DNA from: Planktotalea frisia
Lineage (GTDB): Bacteria; Pseudomonadota; Alphaproteobacteria; Rhodobacterales; Rhodobacteraceae
Reading direction: 5' to 3'
Assembly: GCF_001890925.1 (NCBI RefSeq)
Contig: NZ_MLCB01000130.1
Span: 1 to 42,845, forward strand
Length of the DNA: 42,845 nt
Made by a program: the position numbers and the translations under genes. The notes below the pieces were generated by a model. That model did no database searches. It was not told the origin of the DNA and saw nothing but the letters and a program-made list of their open reading frames with translations. Positions 15,037-25,192 of this stretch are shown piece after piece. Positions within the stretch are counted from its first letter, which is position 1, and every line of letters begins with the position of its first letter.

Positions 15037-15918
15037 GTGATCATCTTTGTGACAGTGCTTGAGATCGTCGCGCCCGTTTTTCTGTTGGCGTTGATTGGGT
15101 TTAGCTGGGTGAAACTTGGCTTTGAGTACCGTGTCGAGTTCGTCACACGGCTGGCGATGACACTTGCCGTGCCCTGCCTGATCTTCACAGCATTGATGAA
15201 AACCGAGATTAACCCGAGCGCATTAACCACGCTTTTGATCGCCAGCATCGCTGCCCATGCAGCGATTGCGGCGATTGGGGCGATTGGGTTTTGGGCGCTG
15301 AAGATGCGTCAGCAAACCTATCTCGCGCCATTTACCTTTGGAAATACTGGCAACCTTGGGCTGCCTCTCGCGCTTTTCGCTTTTGGCGCGGAAGGGCTTG
15401 GTTATGCGATGATTGTTTTTGCAGTCTCTGCGATCTTTTCTTTTACGTTCGGGATTTGGGTCGTGTCTGGTGGTGGCAGCCTGATGAAAGCGCTGAAAGA
15501 ACCGATGGTCGGCGCGACTTTGCTGGGGACTTTGTTCTTGTGGCAGGGGTGGCGTACGCCTGATTTTTTCACCAATACGCTTGATCTGATCGGTCAGATG
15601 GCGATTCCTTTGATGCTGATCACACTTGGTGTTGCGGTTGCCCGGCTGAAACCGGGGCGCATAGCGCAGGCATTTGTTCTGTCGTTTGTAAAATACCTCG
15701 TTTGCGCGGGTGTCGCTTTGGTGATTGGTCTCGCGCTTGGGCTTAGCGATGTTCCGCTCGCAGTTCTAATCCTTCAAACCGCCACCCCTGTCGCCGTCAC
15801 CGCCTACCTTCTTGCCGAAAAATATGGTGGCGATTCGGAGGCGGTTGCAGGTTTGGTCGTCGTGTCCACGCTGATGTCCGTTGCCGCAATACCGCTGTTG
15901 CTGACGTTTCTGCTTTAG
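15037..15918 (+). CDS. AEC-family (auxin efflux carrier-like) transporter
   Basis: A 293-residue inner-membrane transporter with about ten hydrophobic segments in two halves. The first opens LEIVAPVFLLALIGFSWV and contains FTFGNTGNLGLPLALFAFG, the conserved N-x-G-N-x-G-L-P motif of the family. The second contains AIPLMLITLGVAVARL. Family members move malate, malonate or related anions, and the substrate here is unknown. The GTG at 15037 is chosen because AGGGA lies eight bases upstream; a TTG at 15010 and later GTGs are alternatives. Confidence 0.87.
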   Translation: MIIFVTVLEIVAPVFLLALIGFSWVKLGFEYRVEFVTRLAMTLAVPCLIFTALMKTEINPSALTTLLIASIAAHAAIAAIGAIGFWALKMRQQTYLAPFTFGNTGNLGLPLALFAFGAEGLGYAMIVFAVSAIFSFTFGIWVVSGGGSLMKALKEPMVGATLLGTLFLWQGWRTPDFFTNTLDLIGQMAIPLMLITLGVAVARLKPGRIAQAFVLSFVKYLVCAGVALVIGLALGLSDVPLAVLILQTATPVAVTAYLLAEKYGGDSEAVAGLVVVSTLMSVAAIPLLLTFLL

Positions 15919-16007
15919 CGTGCAGACCTCAAGCGAAAGTCATTTTGCATCGCAGCATTTTACGCTATTATAAAGAAAATATAAAAATAGTACAAAGCGA
16001 GAGGCCA

Positions 16008-16595
16008 ATGAGCAGATTCTTTCGCGCCCTGGTGATTTTGAGCTTGGTCGCATCTTGCGGCGGCGGCGGAGGAAAGTTTTCCGCGCCCCGAAACCTTGAT
16101 AATGCGTGCAGTATCGCAAAAGAGCGACCTGCCTATATGAAAGCCTTCAAGAAGGCAGAGCGCAAATGGGGCGTTCCCATTCATGTGCAAATGGCCGCCA
16201 TGTATCAAGAAAGCAAATTCATCGGCGATGCGCGCACGCCGTTGAAATACACGCTTGGCGTCATTCCGATGGGACGTCAAAGTTCTGCGTTTGGCTATGC
16301 CCAAGCGCTTGATGCCACGTGGAAAGAATACCAGGTCGATCAGGGCAAACGCTCTGCGAGACGTGATCGTATTGAGGACGCCTCAGATTTTATGGGGTGG
16401 TACATGAATCTTAGCCGTGAACGTAACGGCATTTCACTCAATGATGCGCGCAATCAGTATCTGGCCTATCATGAGGGTCACACCGGCTATAAGCGCGGCA
16501 GTTTTTACGGCAAGAGCTGGCTGATGCGTATCGCGGGTGAAATCGACGAGCGCTCGTTCAAGTACAAAAACCAGCTAAGAGGCTGTCGCGTTTAG
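16008..16595 (+). CDS. Transglycosylase SLT-domain lipoprotein
   Basis: A 195-residue exported protein. The N-terminus MSRFFRALVILSLVASC is a lipoprotein signal with the lipobox LVASC, so the mature protein starts at Cys17 and is membrane-anchored. The body looks like a lytic-transglycosylase fold: WGVPIHVQMAAMYQESKF supplies the catalytic glutamate in the usual helix, then AFGYAQALDATWKEY and a C-terminal YLAYHEGHTGY. Such enzymes cleave peptidoglycan to 1,6-anhydromuropeptides. The ATG at 16008 follows GAGAGG; an upstream ATG would bury the signal peptide. It converges with lolA with overlapping stops. Confidence 0.85.
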   Translation: MSRFFRALVILSLVASCGGGGGKFSAPRNLDNACSIAKERPAYMKAFKKAERKWGVPIHVQMAAMYQESKFIGDARTPLKYTLGVIPMGRQSSAFGYAQALDATWKEYQVDQGKRSARRDRIEDASDFMGWYMNLSRERNGISLNDARNQYLAYHEGHTGYKRGSFYGKSWLMRIAGEIDERSFKYKNQLRGCRV

Positions 16596-17197
16596 CGATC
16601 ACTGCCCTGAGGAAGCGCGGAATCAGGATTGAACAATAAATTGTTCATCCGCGCTTTCTTGTCCAACTCGCCCAAAATCACTGTCGTGCGATTGCCACCA
16701 TCATCATTGATGACCCATTGGCGCAACTCGACAGGGTTAGCCGTGAACACCAATTCGATGTTGCCGTATTCTGGATGCTCTGGATCTTGCGCTTTGACTG
16801 TCGTGGATTTGCCATCGCTCTTGTGACCCACCACCATACGCGCGCGAGAAAGATTTACGTTCTTCGCCAAGATGATCGACAAAGGTGTGCGCGCAAGCGG
16901 GTAAGTTTCAGGGGGCTCATTGGTTTTGGGATCATAGATCACCACAGCGCCGCCACTTGCCAGAACAAGCTGTTTGTCAGGCGGGTTATACTCGAACCGG
17001 ATGCGTCCGGGCCGCTTGATATAGATCGTCCCGGTAGAAATCGTGCCATCGTCATTCACTTGCGTGAACGCACCTTTGGCGGTCTGAAGATTGTTCAGAT
17101 AATTCGAAATCGCATTCAGCGAGATTTGCTGCGCAGCGGCAGGCAATGCAGTGGCCAGCACGATCGCAACAGCGGGGAGGAGCGTTCTAATATTCAT
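16592..17197 (-). CDS. lolA: Outer-membrane lipoprotein carrier protein LolA
   Basis: A 201-residue periplasmic chaperone that carries lipoproteins from the LolCDE transporter to the outer membrane. The N-terminal signal peptide ends ALPAAAQ (cleavage about residue 22). The mature part has LNNLQTAKGAFTQVNDDG, then GTIYIKRPGRIRFEYNPPDK, the standard LolA opening with the conserved Arg and aromatic residues of the half-barrel. Length is usual. It lies downstream of ftsK on the same strand, an arrangement common in this group. Confidence 0.93.
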   Translation of the reverse strand: MNIRTLLPAVAIVLATALPAAAQQISLNAISNYLNNLQTAKGAFTQVNDDGTISTGTIYIKRPGRIRFEYNPPDKQLVLASGGAVVIYDPKTNEPPETYPLARTPLSIILAKNVNLSRARMVVGHKSDGKSTTVKAQDPEHPEYGNIELVFTANPVELRQWVINDDGGNRTTVILGELDKKARMNNLLFNPDSALPQGSDR

Positions 17198-17275
17198 ACA
17201 ACCTACTTAACCATTCCAACGCACAGGTACACCCCACGCCATTCTCACGAATGTGAGAGCGGCGAAGGACTGCCG

Positions 17276-20200
17276 TTATTGCGCTTCGGGAACGAGTATC
17301 TCACGTTTACCCACATGGTTTGCAGGGGAAACGAGACCTTCGTCCTCCATTTGCTCAACCAAGCGCGCAGCTTTGTTATAGCCAATCGCCAGTTTGCGCT
17401 GGATGTATGACGTCGAACATTTGCGATCCTTAACCACAATCGCAACCGCGGTATCATAAAGCGCATCTTCGCCATCGGTGTTGCCACCAAGGCCCAGAAC
17501 CGTGTCGATGCTGCTTGCCGCATCTTCTGACGGACCTTCAACAACACCGCTCATGTAGTTTGGCGGGCCGTAACCTTTGAGGTGGTTGACGATTTCTTCA
17601 ACTTCCTCATCGGACACGAACGGGCCGTGGCAACGCGTAATCTTTGCACCACCTGCCATGTAGAGCATATCGCCCATACCAAGCAGTTGCTCAGCACCCA
17701 TTTCGCCCAGAATTGTGCGGCTGTCGATTTTTGAGGTCACTTGGAACGAAATACGCGTTGGGAAGTTCGCCTTGATCGTACCTGTGATAACATCCACGGA
17801 CGGACGCTGTGTCGCCATGATCAAGTGGATACCAGAAGCACGCGCCATCTGCGCAAGGCGCTGAATGCACGCTTCGATTTCTTTGCCGGCAACCATCATC
17901 AAGTCGGCCATCTCGTCGACAACGACCACGATGTAGGGCATTTTCTCTGGCTGCGTCTCTTCCGTTTCGAAGATCGGTTCACCCGTTTCATCGTCAAAAC
18001 CCGTCTGCACGGTGCGCGAGAACATTTCGTTCTTGCCCAGCGCATCCGCGACACGAGAGTTATACCCATCAATGTTACGCACGCCCATTTTGGACATTTT
18101 GCGATAGCGCTCTTCCATCTCGCCCACAGTCCACTTCAACGCGACAACCGCCTTTTTCGGGTCGGTCACAACAGGACTTAGAAGGTGTGGAATGCCGTCA
18201 TAGACGGAAAGTTCCAGCATCTTCGGGTCGATCATGATCAGGCGGCACTCTTCCGGCGTCAGCTTGTAGAGCAAGGACAAGATCATCGTATTGATCGCAA
18301 CCGATTTACCTGAACCGGTTGTACCCGCGATCAAAAGGTGGGGCATCTTGGCAAGGTTGGCTACGATAGGATCGCCACCAATATCTTTGCCCAAAGCGAG
18401 TGGGAGTTTCTGCTGACCATCGCCAAAGTCTCGGCTTGAGAGGATCTCGCGCAGAACAACCTTTTCACGGTTCTCATTCGGGAGTTCGATACCGATCACA
18501 GAGCGACCCGGAACAGTAGATACACGTGCGGACAAGGCAGACATGGAGCGCGCGATGTCGTCAGACAGACCGATAACGCGGGATGCTTTGAGGCCCGGCG
18601 CAGGCTCAAGTTCGTACATGGTAACAACCGGACCAGGGCGCACAGAAACGATTTCGCCTTTGACCCCATAGTCATCCAGAACCGCCTCAAGCATACGCGC
18701 GTTTGCTTCCAGCGCTTCATCGCTGAGGTGATGACGCTGCACAGTGCTGGGGCTTTCCAACAGGTTAAGCGGTGGTAGCTCGAACGCCTCTTTGCTGTCT
18801 GCAAATTTCAACGTTGGCTGCGCTTCGGCTTTGGCCCGTGTAGAGGGTTGCATGGGCTTGCGCTGCGCGTGTTGCACGACGCTTTTGGGCGCAGGCGCTG
18901 GAACTGGATCAGGCAGCGGTGCAAACGTCGCAATCTCTTCTTCCGTGACAAGCGGCGCACTTTCAAAGCTTGGCACATCTGCAAGTTCCGGCGTCGGCAA
19001 GTATTCCGTCGGCATCGCATCAAAACTTGTCACAGGCGCTAGTGTCGGCTCAGGCATCGATGCGGCAGGTGCAACGTAGGCCATCGGTTCCTGCGGAACA
19101 GGCTGCTCAAGGGGGGGCTGAGTTTGATAAGACGCGCTTAGAAATGCCGGGGCTTGCGCCACCGGCTCTTGCATAATCGGTGCTTCAACAGGTTCCGCAG
19201 GTTCAGCGACCGCCTCCATGCGTGCGGACGTAAACGCCAATGCGCTTGGCTCTGCCATTTCTGCCAAAGGCGGTTGCGCAATCAAAGACGCGCTCAAAGG
19301 TGGTTCAACACGCATATTCGGCAGAGTTGTGTCCACAACAAGCGGGATCGGGCCACGACTGCGCGACTTTGCAGGATGCGAAGATACAGGTGGTTGCGTG
19401 ACCATATGGTTGCGCGCGCGGCTCTTAATGACGTTGGAAATCTTGCTCTTGATGCGATCATCCGTTGGCATTTCGGCATAGTTTTCGAGCGCTTGTTGCT
19501 CTACCAATTCCGGCTCTGGCATCGGATCTGCGCGTTTGATTAAAGACGGCATGCGCGCCAAAAGGCCGAGTTTCTCTTTCTCGGGAGCAGGCTCTGGCTC
19601 TTCGTAAACGGGTTCGATCACAGGCTCAGATGCAATGTGGCTCATACGTGGTTCATCGGCGAGACGGCGCGCGGCGCGCGCTTCATCTTCGGCGCGCAAA
19701 GCATCGCGTTTTTCTGTTTGGCGCGCCTGCAAAGTGCTTGCAGCGCCAACAGCCCCTTTTGCGCCTTTGCCGATCAAGCGCATCGCCATCATATAAGTCA
19801 CGACAACGCCAATCGCGAGGAACCGCGCACTTTCTTTTAGCTCATAGCGAGTGGCGCCAAGTACAAAAGCGAGCATCGCAACCGTCGCAATCGCTAGGAA
19901 AAAGGCGATCAATTTCAAGCCAACAGTCGCGCTGAACGGCAAGAACGTCAGGAAGGCACCCAAAACAGTATCGCCGAACAAGCCACCAAGGCCAAAGGTG
20001 TGCGTCCAACCTGCACCGGGAACGAGCGAGGACATGTAAACCGCACAGACAACAACCGCGATGGGTAGGAAAATAATACGGCCCAGCGCGCGTTCAGCGC
20101 CAAAGTGCAAAACGAAACGAACGCCCCAACCAAGAGAAACAACAGGAATAACCCAAGCCGCTTTGCCAACGATCATGAATAAAGGTGCGGCAATCGAGGC

Positions 20201-20407
20201 GCCCAATTGGCCGAGCCAGTTTTGCACAGGCGCATCCGTCGCAGACAACCAGCTCGGGTCCGTGGGCGTGTAAGAGCCAACAACCATCGCCGCCAAAATG
20301 CCAAAGATAATCAACGCGGCGCCGATCATCTCTTTACCACGCTTTTCAATCATGGCCTGCATGTTGCTGTCCAAAAGCGGATCGCGTCCCCGTGCCTGAT
20401 ATGCCAT
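17276..20407 (-). CDS. ftsK: DNA translocase FtsK
   Basis: A 1043-residue cell-division DNA pump that resolves chromosome dimers and clears the septum. Four to five transmembrane segments lie within the first about 210 residues, followed by a Pro/Glu/Ala-rich linker to about residue 540. The RecA-like motor follows, with Walker A GTTGSGKS near residue 690 and Walker [13 protein letters not shown]. The last about 65 residues are the winged-helix gamma domain ([22 protein letters not shown]) that reads KOPS sites. AGGAAA eight bases before the ATG supports the start. It follows the dapC-like gene closely on the same strand. Confidence 0.97.
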   Translation of the reverse strand: MAYQARGRDPLLDSNMQAMIEKRGKEMIGAALIIFGILAAMVVGSYTPTDPSWLSATDAPVQNWLGQLGASIAAPLFMIVGKAAWVIPVVSLGWGVRFVLHFGAERALGRIIFLPIAVVVCAVYMSSLVPGAGWTHTFGLGGLFGDTVLGAFLTFLPFSATVGLKLIAFFLAIATVAMLAFVLGATRYELKESARFLAIGVVVTYMMAMRLIGKGAKGAVGAASTLQARQTEKRDALRAEDEARAARRLADEPRMSHIASEPVIEPVYEEPEPAPEKEKLGLLARMPSLIKRADPMPEPELVEQQALENYAEMPTDDRIKSKISNVIKSRARNHMVTQPPVSSHPAKSRSRGPIPLVVDTTLPNMRVEPPLSASLIAQPPLAEMAEPSALAFTSARMEAVAEPAEPVEAPIMQEPVAQAPAFLSASYQTQPPLEQPVPQEPMAYVAPAASMPEPTLAPVTSFDAMPTEYLPTPELADVPSFESAPLVTEEEIATFAPLPDPVPAPAPKSVVQHAQRKPMQPSTRAKAEAQPTLKFADSKEAFELPPLNLLESPSTVQRHHLSDEALEANARMLEAVLDDYGVKGEIVSVRPGPVVTMYELEPAPGLKASRVIGLSDDIARSMSALSARVSTVPGRSVIGIELPNENREKVVLREILSSRDFGDGQQKLPLALGKDIGGDPIVANLAKMPHLLIAGTTGSGKSVAINTMILSLLYKLTPEECRLIMIDPKMLELSVYDGIPHLLSPVVTDPKKAVVALKWTVGEMEERYRKMSKMGVRNIDGYNSRVADALGKNEMFSRTVQTGFDDETGEPIFETEETQPEKMPYIVVVVDEMADLMMVAGKEIEACIQRLAQMARASGIHLIMATQRPSVDVITGTIKANFPTRISFQVTSKIDSRTILGEMGAEQLLGMGDMLYMAGGAKITRCHGPFVSDEEVEEIVNHLKGYGPPNYMSGVVEGPSEDAASSIDTVLGLGGNTDGEDALYDTAVAIVVKDRKCSTSYIQRKLAIGYNKAARLVEQMEDEGLVSPANHVGKREILVPEAQ

Positions 20408-20422
20408 TCGGTTTCCTCGTTT

Positions 20423-21601
20423 TTATGCGAATAGGCAGTCGCGGATTTGGATTAATCCCCGCTGCATTTCGTCTTTTGGGGCCACCATGGCGACCCGGAT
20501 ATATTCTTTACCAGGATTGCCTTGATCAGTGTCTTTGCTGAGATATTCGCCCGGAAGAACGCGCACGCCCGTTTCTTTCCACAGTTTCAGAGCAGCCTCT
20601 TCGCCGTCCTCAACAGGAAGCCAAAGGAAGAAACCTGCTTCTGGCCCTTGGTAGCCTTGAACAGTTCCGAAAATCTCATCCGCGATGCGGTATTTTTCTT
20701 GATATAGCGCGCGATTTTCATCGACATGCGTGTCATCGGCCCATGCTTTTTCAGCCACTTTCTGAAGTGGCAATGGAAGCGGCGCACCGGAATACGTGCG
20801 CAATTGTTTGATGCGCGCGATGCTCTCGGAACCGCCTGCCACAAAGCCAGAGCGCAGGCCCGGCATGTTTGAGCGCTTGGACAACGAGTGAAACACCACA
20901 ACGCGTTCGGGATCAGCACCCATATCTTGTGCAACCTTCATTGCACTTGTCGGGGCCGTACCGCGGTAAATCTCAGAATAGCACTCATCCGCGAAAACTT
21001 GGAAATCATACTGCTCAGCTAAGGTGATCAAATCGCGCCAGAACTGCTCATCCGCGACAGCGCCCTGCGGATTCGCAGGCGAGCACATGTAAGCAATTGC
21101 GGTACGTTTCAACACATCTTCAGGCAGCGCCTTGAAATCAGGCAAGTGATTGGAAGCAGACGTCGCATTGACGAAGTGTGGCTCGGCTCCCACAGAAATC
21201 GCAGCAACCATGTAAACTTGGTAAAAAGGGTTGGGCGTCAGAACGAGCGGCTGCGCACCGTTCTTTGTCTCGGGGCACAGCGCCATAGCAGCATTGTAGA
21301 GCCCTTCGCGCGTGCCATTGAGCGCCATAATTTGAGTATCAGGATCAACCTCCGCACCAAAACGGCGCTGCATCCAACCCGCGATAGAGGCAAGCAACTC
21401 TGGGCTGCCATCATTCGGCGGGTATTTATTAAAACCTGCGGCATTCTCGGCGATTACGCCCGAAACCCAATCAGGAAAGGCATGTTTCGGCTCGCCAATG
21501 GTCATATGCACCACATCACCGCCCGGTGTATGATGGTCCAAAAGCGTGCGTAAACGCGGAAATGCGTACGCCGGAAGGTTCGAAAACCGCTCGGGAAACA
21601 T
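20423..21601 (-). CDS. dapC: Class I/II PLP aminotransferase, DapC-like
   Basis: A 392-residue PLP-dependent aminotransferase, most like N-succinyldiaminopimelate aminotransferase of the lysine/meso-diaminopimelate pathway. The PLP-lysine motif SLSKRSNMPGLRSGFVAGG is the DapC type, and NPFYQVYMVAA and CSPANPQGAVA match the fold-type I core. The ATG at 21601 is preferred to one at 21628 because homologues begin near FPERFSNLPAYAF and a GAGG lies nine bases before it. It sits directly upstream of ftsK (15 bp). Substrate assignment is by resemblance; other acylated amino acids are possible. Confidence 0.8.
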   Translation of the reverse strand: MFPERFSNLPAYAFPRLRTLLDHHTPGGDVVHMTIGEPKHAFPDWVSGVIAENAAGFNKYPPNDGSPELLASIAGWMQRRFGAEVDPDTQIMALNGTREGLYNAAMALCPETKNGAQPLVLTPNPFYQVYMVAAISVGAEPHFVNATSASNHLPDFKALPEDVLKRTAIAYMCSPANPQGAVADEQFWRDLITLAEQYDFQVFADECYSEIYRGTAPTSAMKVAQDMGADPERVVVFHSLSKRSNMPGLRSGFVAGGSESIARIKQLRTYSGAPLPLPLQKVAEKAWADDTHVDENRALYQEKYRIADEIFGTVQGYQGPEAGFFLWLPVEDGEEAALKLWKETGVRVLPGEYLSKDTDQGNPGKEYIRVAMVAPKDEMQRGLIQIRDCLFA

Positions 21602-21711
21602 AGTTAACTGCCTCAATGTCGGGATCATAGGCGCCCCGTTGAGACTAAAGTAACCTAAGGCTGTGCCTCGCGTCCAACAAAAAGCGCAAGTTTAAGAAAG
21701 ACTTGTGGCTT

Positions 21712-23040
21712 TTAGGCCAGAACCGCTTCTGATGCGGCACCGATGCGGAGCAAACGCTCCTCTTGGAAGGGCAGTGTATTGAGCATGATTCCACAGCTTG
21801 GCGCGCCTGTCGGCAAGGTTAACGCACAGCAGCCCATGAGGTTGCCGATACGCGTATTGCGCAAAGCCGCGAGGTTGCGTTCCACATAAAACGCTTCATC
21901 GGCTTCGAGGTCAGCAATTTGGGGGGGCATGATTGCGCAAGACGGCATGAGCACCGCGTCAAATCCTGCGATGCGTACGTTCCAAATGTCGCGCAGCGCG
22001 TTCAGGGCTTCCCAAGCAGCGACATAATCAGGTGCCGAAAAACTTGCACCTGCGCGAAAACGTCCCAAGACTTGCGCATACATAACATCCGGGTTAGCTT
22101 CGATGTCTTTGCGCCACATACCGTAGGCTTCCCCGGGATAAAGCGGACCTGCGTTCGAGATTGCCTCGACCACTTCGGGCGCTTCGATTTCGGTGATCTC
22201 TGCGCCTGCCGCTTTGAGCTTGGCGACAGCAGCGTTGAAGGCCGCGAGCGGTTCAGGCGCCACGTCATCCAGAGCCAGTGTTTTCAAAACTGCAAACCGC
22301 GCACCCTTGAGCGTCGCACCCTTCAAATCAGCGGCGCTTGTGCCCTCCAAAGATGCCAGCGCGAGGGCCGCATCTTCAACCGTGCGCGCTAAGGGACCGA
22401 CTGTATCAAAGCTTTTCACCAAAGGAACAACGCCTTTGAGCGACACACGCCCAGCAGTGGTTTTCAAACCGACAAGGTCATTCCAGCATGCGGGCAAACG
22501 CACAGAGCCGCCCGTGTCAGAGCCAATCGCAAGGGGGGCAATGTTATGCGCAATCGAGGCCGCAGCACCAGAGGATGATCCGCCAGAGACCGCATCAGGA
22601 TCATGTACACAAGGGGAGGTCGCAGTGATCGGGTTATAGCCGAGACCAGAAAAAGCCAACTCGCTCATGTGGGTTTTGCCGATGCAAACGGTGCCCATCA
22701 TGGTTGAGGCGCGCAAGACTTCGGCATCCTCGTTCGGCACACGATCCTTGAGCAAAGCGCTGCCTGCTTCAGTCGCGATTCCAGCCGTATCAAACAAATC
22801 CTTCCAACTGATCGGAACGCCATCAAGCGGGGACAAACGCTGACCTGCTTTGGCGCGCATACTTGCGGCAGTCGCCTCAGCAATAGCGCGCTCAGGCGTG
22901 AGGCGCGCATAGATGCGGTGGCTCATCGGGTGCGCGGCGGCGGCATCGAGATAGGTTTGCGCCAAATCAACCGGATCAATCTCACCCGCGTCAATCCCAC
23001 GGCCAAGTGCCGCAGCGCTCATCTTTAACCATTTTTGCAT
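21712..23040 (-). CDS. Amidase-signature-family enzyme
   Basis: A 442-residue hydrolase of the amidase signature family. The Ser-cisSer-Lys triad is visible: Lys80 in PISWKDLFDTAG, Ser155 in SGGSSSGAA and Ser179 in SDTGGSVRLPA. It is shorter than GatA and lacks GatB/GatC neighbours, so a free-standing amidase (or allophanate/aryl-acylamidase type) is more likely than a tRNA amidotransferase. The ATG at 23040 follows GGGAGA; an upstream ATG was not used. It diverges from the UbiH-like gene. The natural substrate is unknown. Confidence 0.88.
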   Translation of the reverse strand: MQKWLKMSAAALGRGIDAGEIDPVDLAQTYLDAAAAHPMSHRIYARLTPERAIAEATAASMRAKAGQRLSPLDGVPISWKDLFDTAGIATEAGSALLKDRVPNEDAEVLRASTMMGTVCIGKTHMSELAFSGLGYNPITATSPCVHDPDAVSGGSSSGAAASIAHNIAPLAIGSDTGGSVRLPACWNDLVGLKTTAGRVSLKGVVPLVKSFDTVGPLARTVEDAALALASLEGTSAADLKGATLKGARFAVLKTLALDDVAPEPLAAFNAAVAKLKAAGAEITEIEAPEVVEAISNAGPLYPGEAYGMWRKDIEANPDVMYAQVLGRFRAGASFSAPDYVAAWEALNALRDIWNVRIAGFDAVLMPSCAIMPPQIADLEADEAFYVERNLAALRNTRIGNLMGCCALTLPTGAPSCGIMLNTLPFQEERLLRIGAASEAVLA

Positions 23041-23118
23041 CGCAATTCTCCCTTTCATCGCAGGGTAGCGACAGAGACGCGCATGGACAATCCTGCGCGC
23101 GCACCCATATTGAAAGTC

Positions 23119-24342
23119 ATGGAAATTGATAGCGATCTCATCATTGTTGGCGGCGGTCTGAACGGCCCTGCTTTGGCACTTGCGGCGGCCCAAGGGGGAC
23201 TGAGCAGCACGGTTATTGACGCGCTTCCTGTAGGTGATCGAAAAGCGCGTGGTTTTGACGGGCGTTCTTATGCGCTTGCGCTTACGTCGCAGCGTTTATT
23301 GAGCGCGATTGGATTGTGGGACGGCTTGGCTGATAACGCACAACCCATGCTCGAGATAAAAGTCACCGATGGACGCGCGGGCGAAGGGCCTTCGCCGTTT
23401 TTCCTGCACTTTGATCATGCAGAGATCGAAGAAGGACCGATGGGCTATTTGGTCGAGGACCGTTATCTGCGCCGTGCTTTTCTGGACGCGATGGAGGCGG
23501 AGCCGCTGATCACATTGCGCCATCAAGAGAGGGTTGTTGCACAGGATACCTCTGATGGCGCCTCAGTTACGCTCGCTTCGGGCGAAGTTTTGAAGGGTCG
23601 TGTTCTGATTGGATCAGATGGACGGCGGAGCGGCACAGCCGAGCGTGCAAAGATAAAGCGCACAGGTTGGGGCTACGGTCAAACCGCACTTGTCTGCGCG
23701 ATTGAGCATGAAAAACCCCACGGCGGCATCGCACATCAGTTCTTTATGCCCTCTGGTCCCTTGGCGATTTTGCCGCTGACGGGCAATCGCAGTTCTATCG
23801 TTTGGAGCGAAACCGAGGACAATGCCAAACGCATCAATGCGTTAGAGGATGCCGATTATCTGAATGCTCTGCGCCCTGCATTTGGCGATTTCCTAGGCGA
23901 GATCAAACTCGCGGGCACGAGGTTCACCTATCCGCTGAACCTGACGATTGCGAATAGCTTCATTGGCGCGCGTTTGGCGTTGATTGGCGATGCTGCGCAC
24001 GGCGTGCATCCGATTGCGGGGCAAGGGCTGAACGCTGGTTTGCGAGACGTGGCAGCTTTGGCAGAAGTGATGATCATGGCTGTGCGTCGCGGTGAAGATA
24101 TTGCGTCACCACTTGTTTTGGAGCGCTACCAGCAATGGCGCCGCTTTGATACGGCAACGCTCGCTATGGCGACAGATACGTTTAACAGGTTGTTCTCAAA
24201 CGATATCCCGATTTTGCGCATGGGGCGTGACTTGGGAATGGGGTTGATCAATTCTGTCCCGAGCTTGCGCCGTAACTTTATGCGTGAAGCAGCAGGGCTC
24301 ACAGGCGATCTGCCAAAACTGATGACAGGGCGCGCGCTCTAG
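23119..24342 (+). CDS. UbiH/Coq6-family FAD monooxygenase (ubiquinone biosynthesis)
   Basis: A 407-residue flavoprotein hydroxylase that probably hydroxylates the ubiquinone ring. The FAD ADP-binding motif [12 protein letters not shown] is near the N-terminus, [15 protein letters not shown] is the DG motif, and [21 protein letters not shown] is the C-terminal FAD/NADPH motif typical of UbiH/UbiF/VisC/Coq6. The start at 23119 puts the FAD motif about 10 residues in, as in homologues. ATG at 23083 would add 12 residues and cannot be ruled out. Which ring carbon is hydroxylated cannot be told. It converges with the Trm112-like gene, sharing CTAG. Confidence 0.87.
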   Translation: MEIDSDLIIVGGGLNGPALALAAAQGGLSSTVIDALPVGDRKARGFDGRSYALALTSQRLLSAIGLWDGLADNAQPMLEIKVTDGRAGEGPSPFFLHFDHAEIEEGPMGYLVEDRYLRRAFLDAMEAEPLITLRHQERVVAQDTSDGASVTLASGEVLKGRVLIGSDGRRSGTAERAKIKRTGWGYGQTALVCAIEHEKPHGGIAHQFFMPSGPLAILPLTGNRSSIVWSETEDNAKRINALEDADYLNALRPAFGDFLGEIKLAGTRFTYPLNLTIANSFIGARLALIGDAAHGVHPIAGQGLNAGLRDVAALAEVMIMAVRRGEDIASPLVLERYQQWRRFDTATLAMATDTFNRLFSNDIPILRMGRDLGMGLINSVPSLRRNFMREAAGLTGDLPKLMTGRAL

Positions 24343-24524
24343 AGCTTGCGCGCCTCATCAATCAGCATCACAGGAATGCCGTTGCGAATAGGAAACGCCA
24401 AACCCGCTTTTTTCGAGATTAACTCTTGCGCAGCAGCATCATAGTCCAAACGACCTTGAGTATGCGGGCATATCAAAGCCTCTAACATATGCGGATCAAA
24501 GGCTGGGCTGTCTTGATCAATCAT
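24339..24524 (-). CDS. Trm112/YcaR-like small protein
   Basis: A 61-residue protein of the Trm112p-like family. Residues about 10-25 ([20 protein letters not shown]) and [17 protein letters not shown] are the family pattern, though only one clear Cys-Pro is present where some members have a zinc site. In eukaryotes Trm112 activates methyltransferases; bacterial versions are mostly uncharacterised. The ATG overlaps the stop of the Lon-N-domain gene (ATGA), so the two are co-translated. Confidence 0.87.
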   Translation of the reverse strand: MIDQDSPAFDPHMLEALICPHTQGRLDYDAAAQELISKKAGLAFPIRNGIPVMLIDEARKL

Positions 24525-25165
24525 TGCATCATTTCCTCTGCATCCCCGCCACGCAGGAAGTACTCGATCAGCGTCACCAAGGTTTCGCGACGTGTTGATA
24601 GGCTCGGCGCTTCCAAAAGCGCCTGTTTATCTTCTGGTTCAAATTCGAGCATCATAGAGAGCGAATTTACCAACAATTCGTCATCCGCATCCTTCAACAT
24701 TTCCCAATCGGCGCTAAGATCGCGGTAAGTGAAGTATTTTGAGAGAAGGTTCAGGAATTTCTCGCGATCAAAAGCCACGTCACGCTCGGACGCTTTGCGA
24801 TCTTGCTCGAACCCATCCCAGTTCACTTCAATACGGCGATAAGGTGCGAACCCATCGACTTCACCCAAAAGACGGAAACGCGAAACGCCAGCAAGCGTAA
24901 GCATGTATCGCCCGTCTTCTGTTTCAGAAAACTGGGTAATACGACCAGCACACCCGATGGTGTGAAGACCCTTTTCGTCGCCAGCACGACCCGGATTAGG
25001 CTGGATCATCCCAATGAGCCGCCCTTGTGTTTTCAAAGCATCATCGATCATCGCGAGATAGCGCGGCTCAAAGATGTGCAAAGGCAAGCACGAACGCGGC
25101 AAAAGCAGCGCGCCGGGCAGAGGAAAGGCCGGAAGCATGTCCGGAAGGTCACCGATTTTTATCAT
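24521..25165 (-). CDS. LON N-terminal substrate-binding-domain protein
   Basis: A 214-residue stand-alone protein carrying the Lon protease N-domain (PUA-like) without ATPase or protease parts. It opens [33 protein letters not shown], a hallmark stretch, and later has [23 protein letters not shown]. Such proteins are common near trx and Trm112-like genes in Rhodobacterales. Their role is not established; a link to protein quality control is inferred from the domain. It lies 27 bp downstream of the thioredoxin gene. Confidence 0.88.
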   Translation of the reverse strand: MIKIGDLPDMLPAFPLPGALLLPRSCLPLHIFEPRYLAMIDDALKTQGRLIGMIQPNPGRAGDEKGLHTIGCAGRITQFSETEDGRYMLTLAGVSRFRLLGEVDGFAPYRRIEVNWDGFEQDRKASERDVAFDREKFLNLLSKYFTYRDLSADWEMLKDADDELLVNSLSMMLEFEPEDKQALLEAPSLSTRRETLVTLIEYFLRGGDAEEMMQ

Positions 25166-25192
25166 ATAAAACGACCTAGCCCGCGCGTCGCG

